From the NCBI RefSeq assembly GCF_022965805.1, contig NW_027330830.1, positions 62,001-126,000 of the forward strand: DNA of 64,000 bases, in the 5' to 3' direction. A program made the translations under genes and the position numbers. This DNA is from Primulina eburnea (lineage: Eukaryota > Streptophyta > Magnoliopsida > Lamiales > Gesneriaceae). Below the pieces are notes generated by a model. The model was not told where the DNA came from and did no database searches. It was given only the letters and a program-made list of their open reading frames with translations. This document shows positions 56,780-64,000 of the stretch, piece after piece (position 1 is the first letter of the stretch; the number at the start of each line of letters is the position of its first letter).

Positions 56780-58963
56780 TGTGGGGACCCGGACGCTAAT
56801 CATCTTCTTACTCAACTTTTTGGGATTTAGTTATCAATTAAGATAAAACAGGGTCTAAAATTTTTCTTTTTAAATTATAACTGCGAAAGGTAATGGACTC
56901 TAAATACTATACATGTCTGTATATAAAAATACAAATTCAGTATTAAAATACAATAATGTACAACCTTCTAATCTAAGGTTCACTACTAAAGTTCTAGTAG
57001 TAAAATCCAATCTACTGTAAGTCCGGAATCACCACGCTAAACTCGTCTTCTCTCGTCATCTTCTCGACCCTGATCCAGCCCCACCTGTTGTAATGCACAC
57101 ATACAAAACACGACAACAGCCGGATAACTCCGGTGAGAATAAATCCCAGTATAAAACATGGTAAGCATGTATATAAACAAACTAATTCATAAAACATGCG
57201 ATCATGTGTAAACACAATATATTTCATAATCTATGAAATTAAGCATGCAACTCAAAATCAGATAAACATGCATATAAACAATCTAAATCATAAAACATGC
57301 TAGCACAACTGAAAGCAATAACGATGGGTTCCATGATCTAGGAGCCACATCCATATAAGCATGAAGTCCTAATCAAATCATGTCTAGACTTGACTCGATC
57401 TATAACTCTAGGGTTCCCGGGGTGAATAAGACGTCACTGGCTGTCACCTACCCAACCACTCGGGGCGACTGTACGTCTTATTCCTAGACTTCGGTCCGAG
57501 CTGTATCGACGGCTGGCAATAGGAGTAATGACTACTCCTAAGTTGAGATACACCGAACGTCTAGAAGTCTGACAATGACTGTCAAGACTTTCCTATCTTA
57601 AATGCAATGAATAACAATCTGTAAACAAAGCATAATCATATTCATAACTGAATATCCCAATTATCTTACCTGCTTGAATACAATTCTAAAATCAAAGCAT
57701 AATCAGGTAACAATATAAATAATAATCTAGTATGTGATTTTATTGGGAAACTCAAATCAATCTAATTTGAGTTATGCTTCCCGAATATCACATGAATTAT
57801 ACCTTTGCCGTCCCTATCTGACGAAGACGATGACCTGTATCCAAATCTGTCCATATCAAATCTGAAATGACAATATCCAATACCCTGTATCAATGTATAA
57901 TCCAATTCAAAATCTGTCTGGTCAATATCTGAATAAACTACAATCTGATTCATATCAACCATATTACAAGATAACGATAACCAAGACTGAATCTGATCAA
58001 TCTGTACCAACTGATGTTTGGACGGCATAACAATACAGTCTTGTAACCCCGTCAGTCTTAACATCACAATTATAATACCAAAATTCCTAATAAATCTCAG
58101 TACATTCTATAACTTCAGTATCTGTACACTTTAACATGAATAACAGCATAATTCTGATAGCAATCTCAATCAATCAACTCTAAAATTCATAACAATACCA
58201 TAACCAGTCTATTTCTAAATCTGACTTCGATTCTACAATATCTACGGTAGTAGAAACACCATATCCGAATCATATTCAATTCTAACAACATCATAAAATC
58301 AAATCTTGTCTAAACGTAATAAAACTTACGTCCTTGTGTAGCCTGCGTTGATAGTAACACAGTACCGAAGTCGGATTTCAATTCAGATAGACGGTTTACT
58401 CGCAAATCAATTTAAGAAAATAAGAACGAAGCTTTTTCCCTCACCCTCGATTTCTCCTCTTCTGAAATGAGATTTACGCCTGTAAATATATATATATATA
58501 TACTTACACTCACATGCAGCAAAGCACATGGCTCGTCCTTCGCGCAACACGTCTCGCGCATATGCGCGGCCACTACTCGCGCATATGCGCGAGACCTACT
58601 GTCTCGGCGAAACTGCTACTCGCGCATATGCGCCATTAATTCCGCGCATATGCGCCACCCCTTCTGGCCCTCCCGCGCATATGCGCCACTCTACTCAGGC
58701 ATATGCGCCACTGGTTCTGGCCTTGCTGGGCATGTGCGCGCATTATCTCGCGCATGTGCGCGCAAGCCTCGGCCAGCTCCGCGCATGTGTGCCCTCTCAC
58801 TTCTTGCACACACATTTCACACCTTTATCATGTGTCCTAGTCCGATCCGTTCTGTCTATAATCATCTCGATTAATTTAATAAATCATTCCGGATTAATCT
58901 CCGATTACAGTAATCATATCCAAATCATTTCAGATTACGGTAATTAAATTTCCGGACATTACA
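56780..58963 (-). mobile_element. Element 4: 5' LTR (2184 bp, full length)
   Basis: TGTGGGGACCCGGACG...CCGGACATTACA. Includes the ~470 bp (57858-58330) missing from 39425-41139. Palindrome cluster CGCGCATATGCGC at about 58550-58795 and TATA run near 58486-58502, in the same layout as the 3' LTR. Confidence 0.9.
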
Positions 58964-60362
58964 TTACAGCTTGTCATAAAACCGATGATGCTTCAAACAT
59001 TGCGGATTTGTTCTTTAGAGAAGTCGTTAAGTTGCATGGCATGCCTAGGACTATTGATTCTGGTCGCGATGTTAAATTCTTTAGTTACTTTTGGAAGACT
59101 TTATGGGCTAAACTTGGCACAAAATTGTTGTTTTCTACTACTTGTCATCGTCAAACGGATGGACAAACTGAAGTTGTCAATAGAACTTTGGGAACACTTT
59201 TGCGAGCTATTCTTAAAAAGAACTTGGATTGACATTTCTATGGACTTTATTTTGGGGTTGCCTAGGTCTAAGAAGGGGAGTGATTCTATTTTTTTTGCTG
59301 TGGATAGATTCTCTGAGATGGCACATTTTATAGCTTGTCATAAACCCGATGATGCTTCAAACATTGCGGATTTGTTCTTTAGAGAAGTCGTTAGGTTGCA
59401 TGGAGTGCCTAGGACTATTGTTTCTGGTCACGATGTTAAATTCTTGAGTTACTTTTGGAAGACTTTATGGCTAAACTTGGCACAAAATAGTTGTTTTCTA
59501 CTAATTGTCATCCTCAAACGGATGGACAAACTGAAGTTGTCAATAGAACTTTGGGAACACTTTTGCGAGCTATTCTTAAAAAGAACTTGGATTGACATTT
59601 CTATGGACTTTATTTTGGGATTGCCTAGGTCTAAGAAGGGGAGTGATTCTATTTTTTTTGCTGTGGATAGATTCTCTGAGATGGCACATTTTATAGCTTG
59701 TCATAAAACCGATGATGCTTCAAACATTGCGGATTTGTTCTTTAGAGAAGTCGTTAGGTTGCATGGAGTGCCTAGGACTATTGTTTCTGGTCGCGATGTT
59801 AAATTCTTGAGTTACTTTTGGAAGACTTTATGGGCTAAACTTGGCACAAAATTGTTGTTTTCTACTACTTGTCATCCTCAAACGGATGGACAAACTGAAG
59901 TTGTCAATAAAACTTTGGGAACACTTTGCGTGCTATTCGTAAAAAGAACTTGGATTGACATTTCTATGGACTTTATTTTGGGGTCGCGTAGGACTAAGAA
60001 GGGGAGGGATTCTATTTTTGTTGTTGTGGATAGATTCTCTAAGATGGCACATTTTATAGCTTGTCATAAAACCGATGATGCTTCAAATATTGCGGAGTTG
60101 TTCTTTAGAGAAGTCGTTAGGTTGCATGGCATGCCTAGGACTGTTGTTTCTGGTCGCGATGTTAAATTCTTGAGTTACTTTTGGAAGACTTTATGGGCTA
60201 AACTTGGCACAAAATTGTTGTTTTCTACTACTTTTCATCCTCAAACGGATGGACAAACTGAAGTTGTCAATAAAACTTTGGGAACACTTTTGCGTGCTAT
60301 TCTTAAAAAGAACTTGGATTGACATTTCTATGGACTTTATTTTGGGGTCGCCTAGGACTAAG
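58964..60362 (+). repeat. Satellite array, right block (about 3.8 monomers)
   Basis: Same 364-bp unit and orientation as 1-16980, resuming at 'ttacagcttgtcataaaacc', about 100 bp later in the monomer than where the left block stops. Monomers carry private changes (ctaggtctaagaagg, 'ttttttttgctgtgg', 'ctgagatggc') shared by two neighbours at about 59260 and 59620, so local duplication went on here. The block ends in 'aggactaag' at the copia LTR. Confidence 0.95.
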
Positions 60363-62520
60363 TGAAAGGGATCGGTTACGGTGACCGGAAGCGCAACGGA
60401 AGTTTAAAAATTCGATTTTTCATACAAAAATTTCGGCCACCACTACATTTTGTGCAACAAATACAATAAACCACAAAAATGACATCCATAGTGTGTTTTA
60501 AAGAAATATACCTATCAATCTCAAGAGATTGATTATGGCTCCAACTTTGTTGTCAAACAACAAAGCTCTTGAAAGGTAGAAACTATCTTCAAGCTTTCCA
60601 ATGAGCACTCCTTGCTCAACAATTAAGCCCACCACCAACTAGGTAGATCCCCTCATATTTTGCACTAGAAAAATATGAGGATTTTTCAAAGAGAAGTGTT
60701 TTTGATCTCCAACAATTGAAGAACAAAAGAGAGAAAAATGGAGGAGAGAAAATATGCTATGTTTTCGGCCATCTCATGCTGGAGGGGAAGGAGAATGAGT
60801 TAATTTTCTTGTCTTGGTTGTGAGAAAAGCAAAAAGCAAAAGGTGCATGCCTTGCATTATTTTAATAAAAAGTAATCTCCAACCCTTCACCTCCCATGCA
60901 TGCATATAATATAGTTTTTAATCAAATTAAAAACTTTGGACTAAATTTAATTATCTCAAACATATTTGAGACTAATTAAACATTACTTGAATTTACTCAA
61001 GTCCCACTAGTTAAATAATTAATTTAAATTGAGCTCTACAAGACTCAATATAATTTAATTAATTCAACACTTGAATTAATTTAATTATTTTGGACTCTAC
61101 TAGGTCCACTAGTGTTTAATTAATTCAACACTTGAATTAATTTAATTTAGTCCATAATAATGTTTATGAAAATCACAATTTTCAAATACATTATTCACTT
61201 GGCCAAATTTTAATTTAGGAACACTTCCATAAATCAAAATTTACATTTCTCTCATAGAAGTCATACTTCTATTTTTCTTTACACTTATAAACTCATTTAT
61301 AAGTCGTTCAACACATCGAACTATTTTCTCCTTTATAGAAGTCATACTTCTAATTTTCTTTATGCTTATAAACTCCTTTATAAGCCGTTCAACACATTGA
61401 ACTATTTTACTTCTCAACGGGATCTAGAAAGCTAGCACTTGTGTGGCCCTCAATGGTTCATTGATACGACTAGCCGTGGGTTCACATCTCCATGTGATTC
61501 GGACTAAACATGTCCTTATATGAGCATACCCCAATTGCTCCATTCTTACTTATCAACACCTTGATAACAAGAACGTCAGAACTCAAGTCTGATAGTACCC
61601 AACCAATCATGTTAAACGCCTAGCAGCATCGCTTACATGATTCCCTAGGTATCAAATGATAGTGCCTGCAAGAACCATTCAATTATGGTTAGCGTACAGT
61701 ACGGTCCCTTCAACTCATATATCCCGATCGATTCGACAACCATTGGTTTATCGAGAGTTGTCAATGAATCGATACTATGTGTCATGTCGTAGTTGCATCG
61801 ATGGTGTAATCTATGAAACCCTTTCATAATTACCACCATACTCTGGCCAGAGATTTCGATCTACATACACATGATAACACATAGGATATCCATACCCAAA
61901 GGTAAGCGGTGAATCCCCGACTACAATGCATCGACTCCTATGTGTTTCGACAGAACACCCAACCTTGCCACCTGATGACCCCATGAGAGTCGGTAAACAA
62001 TTCAAAGTGTAATTCTAGCACATAGAGTCTCAATGTTGTCCCGGGTCATAAGGACTAATGGTGTACAACCATAAACCAGGACTTTTCCACTCGATAAGTG
62101 AGAACCACTTGGAAAGTCCTTTAATGGAGGGTTGTTCAGTGCACTCTACCAGGAGCACCTATCTGCATGCTCGGACATCACAATGTCCCCTACCAATGAA
62201 ACATGGTACTCACATCGCAGATACTAGTCTCGAACTCTAGCGGCCTATATCCTTCTTAGTGGCGGCTGAATCGACTAGGAACCGTTTAGAATATACAGAA
62301 TTACAAATATGAGTTTCATGATACTCATCATATGAGCATCTCATATTCTTTCTACTATTTGTATATTCAAGGGCTTTATCTATGCAACTAGCATGGGTAT
62401 ACAGATAAAGATGTGCCATAATAATAATCTCAAACATTATTAAAATAAAGATTGCTTATACATAGAGTTTCATTGTGAACACTCGGCCAACACTTGGCTC
62501 GACGGGCACCTACTCTAACA
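60363..62520 (-). mobile_element. Ty1/copia 3' LTR (minus strand)
   Basis: Minus strand TGTTAGAGTAGGTGCCC...ATCCCTTTCA, 2158 bp, inserted in a satellite monomer. On the right 'atctcccacttgcac' (purine-rich on the minus strand) is the polypurine tract. The adjoining minus-strand copia pol confirms the type. The small frames inside are not credible genes. The 5' LTR and far target duplication lie beyond the window. Confidence 0.85.
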
Positions 62521-62534
62521 ATCTCCCACTTGCA

Positions 62535-64000
62535 CTAGAGCCAACTACCCATATGCTTTAAACCCATTGATTCGCGATGCTTGTCGAATAATGGTCCAGG
62601 TAAAGGCGTAGCTAGTGGATCAACAACATTATCGGCGGAGCCGACTTTGTCAAAAGACACTTCTCCTCTTTCCACAATCTCTCCGAGGATGTGGTACTTT
62701 CTCAATACTAGTTTGGATTTCTGATGAGACCTAGGCTCCTTTGCTTGAGCTATAGCTCCCGTGTTGTCACACAACACCGGGACAGGAGCAACTCCATTAG
62801 GAATGACGCCCAACTCTTGGACGAATTTCCTTATCCAAACAGCCTCCCTTGCTGCATCTGATGCAGCAATGTATTCGGCCTCTGTGCTGGAATCCGTAGT
62901 ATTGTCTCGCTTGGAACTCTTCCAAGAGACAGCAGCACCATAGAGCATGAATACAAAACCAGAGGTTGACTTCGAGTCATCGATATCGCTTTGGAAGCTA
63001 GAGTCGGTATAGCCTTCCAATTTTAGTTCTCCACCCCATAGACCAAGAACAATTTATTGGTCCTTCTCAACTACTTGAGGATGTCTTTCACAGATTTCCA
63101 GTGTGGAAGACCAGGGTTCGATTGATATCTACTCACTACACTTAGTGCGAAAGCCACTTCAAGACGTGTAGATATCATCCCATACATGATGCTACCAATT
63201 GCCGAAGCATACGGAATGCGTGTCATCGCCACTATCTCTGCATCAGTCTTGGGAGACAGACTTGGATAGGGACACGCCATGACACATTGGTAGATGTCCT
63301 CCCTTGGACTCATCCATCGAGAACGACTTCGCGATGGTATCAATGTATGTGGACTGGGTGAGAACAAGCAATCTTCTCGATCTATCTCTATAGATCTGTA
63401 TTCCAAATACAAAAGATGCTTCCCCCAAGTCCTGCATCGAGAACTTACTCGCTAACCATATCTTAGTTGATTGCAACATTCCTACATCATTCCCAATGAG
63501 TTGAATGTCATCAACATATAACACCAGGAATGTCACAACACTCCCACTGACCTTCTTATACACATAGGGTTCCTCAGGACTCTTAGTAAATCAAACTATT
63601 TGATTGTACTGTTGAATCTGAGGTTCCAACTCTTAGATGCCTGCTTTAGATCATAAATAGATCTCTGAAGTTTGCATACCATATGCTCACTTCCGATAGA
63701 TGTTAACCCTTCAGGTTAAGACATGTAAATAACTTTCTTAAAATCCCCATTAAGAAAGTCTGTCTTGACATCCATCTGCCATATCTCATAGTCATACCAT
63801 GCAGCTATGGCTAGCAAAATCCTTATGGACTTGAACATTGCGACTGGGGAAAAAGGTTTCCTCAAAGTCAACTCCTTGTCTTTGAGTATATCCTTTTTCC
63901 ACCAATCGCACCTTGAAGGTCAATACCTTCCCATCCGTCCCAAGTCCCTATGGGAACCTTTCTCTCAGGTGGATCTATAAGATCCCACACTTGGTTCGGA
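62535..64000 (-). pseudogene. pol: Ty1/copia pol: RT and RNase H, frameshifted, truncated by the window edge
   Basis: From the right edge leftward on the minus strand: RT segment with IWQMDVKT and FLNGDFKKVIYM (about 63750-63790), a block with a stop near LKQASKSWN, then VVTFLVLYVDDIQLIGND (catalytic YVDD, about 63520), FGIQIYRDRSRRLLVLTQST, and after a frameshift SAIGSIMYGMISTRLEVAFA and SRYQSNPGLPHWKSVKDILK. A further break precedes RNase H (63020-62535): [60 protein letters not shown]. Order RT then RNase H with YVDD, and the integrase expected upstream, fit Ty1/copia. At least two frameshifts and several stops make this copy dead. Confidence 0.88.

Larger units (their letters stand above)
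39425..58963 (-). mobile_element. Element 4: gag-only Ty3/gypsy element (TR-GAG-like, minus strand), full extent with nested CRM-type elements
   Basis: 3' LTR at 39425-41139, short 3' interior 41140-41672, nested element 41678-53741, pol-derived noncoding region 53747-55492, gag 55493-56449, leader and primer site, 5' LTR 56780-58963. Only gag is readable, so it would need proteins in trans. The right LTR abuts satellite ('...ggacattaca' then 'ttacagcttgtcataaaacc'). No target duplication matches the left side, where further leader sequence is attached. Confidence 0.85.

Noticed and set aside
61645..62437. Several 60-66 codon frames in the copia LTR
   Set aside because: Short, without domains, within an LTR with clear borders.
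1..64000. Search for tRNA, rRNA or host single-copy genes
   Set aside because: None recognised. The tRNA-like strings found (TGGTATCAGAGC) are primer-binding sites, not tRNA genes.

Overview
This window is plant nuclear heterochromatin, very probably centromeric or pericentromeric. It contains no ordinary single-copy gene that I can support. The evidence is several Ty3/gypsy chromovirus elements (CRM-like and Tekay/Del-like) primed by initiator tRNA-Met, part of a Ty1/copia element, a CACTA-type DNA transposon, and a long satellite array. A flowering plant, perhaps a dicot, is the best guess; the species cannot be read from the sequence.

Layout. 1-16980 is a tandem satellite with a 364-bp monomer, about 44-45 copies, open at the left window edge. 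It resumes at 58964-60362. The monomer is colinear, without indels, with the integrase core of the CRM-like retrotransposon that lies intact at 45426-52442. The array has a four-monomer higher-order repeat (about 1456 bp) and is interrupted by a 758-bp CACTA element (2306-3063). Between the two satellite blocks lies a 42-kb nest. Element 3 (plus strand, LTR from 16981) carries element 1 (17902-35127, minus, Tekay-like, TSD TCAGC) in its 5' LTR. Element 1 in turn carries element 2 (24726-33350, minus, Tekay-like, TSD ATGCC) in its own 5' LTR. The degenerate body of element 3 meets, head to head near 39040, a minus-strand gag-only element of the same family (element 4, 39425-58963). Element 4 contains an outer CRM-derived non-autonomous element (41678-53741, TSD CATCA), which contains the intact CRM-like element (45426-52442, TSD ATAAC). 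From 60363 to the right edge there is a minus-strand Ty1/copia element, cut off by the window.

How the parts relate. The intact CRM-like element has one 1637-codon gag-pol frame that runs through the polypurine tract into the 3' LTR, a known CRM trait, and nearly identical LTRs; it is the best candidate for an active element. The outer element has lost recognisable RT catalytic motifs, yet before the insertion it had an open frame of about 993 codons. Both CRM-type elements share a putative leader intron between primer-binding site and ATG, and an (A)n(T)n palindrome in the LTR. All five Ty3/gypsy elements with readable LTRs carry a cluster of GC-rich palindromic motifs about 100-500 bp into the LTR. 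In three of them this cluster sits just upstream of a TATATATA box. The same 14-mer (ACCGCACCCGCGGT) occurs in the same element orientation in CRM-like and Tekay-like families.

Most notable points: a centromeric-retrotransposon-derived satellite with higher-order structure and a lost integrase catalytic Asp; the shared GC-palindrome promoter module; the non-autonomous CRM derivative with a long open frame; and a fold-back rearrangement inside the 5' LTR of element 1.
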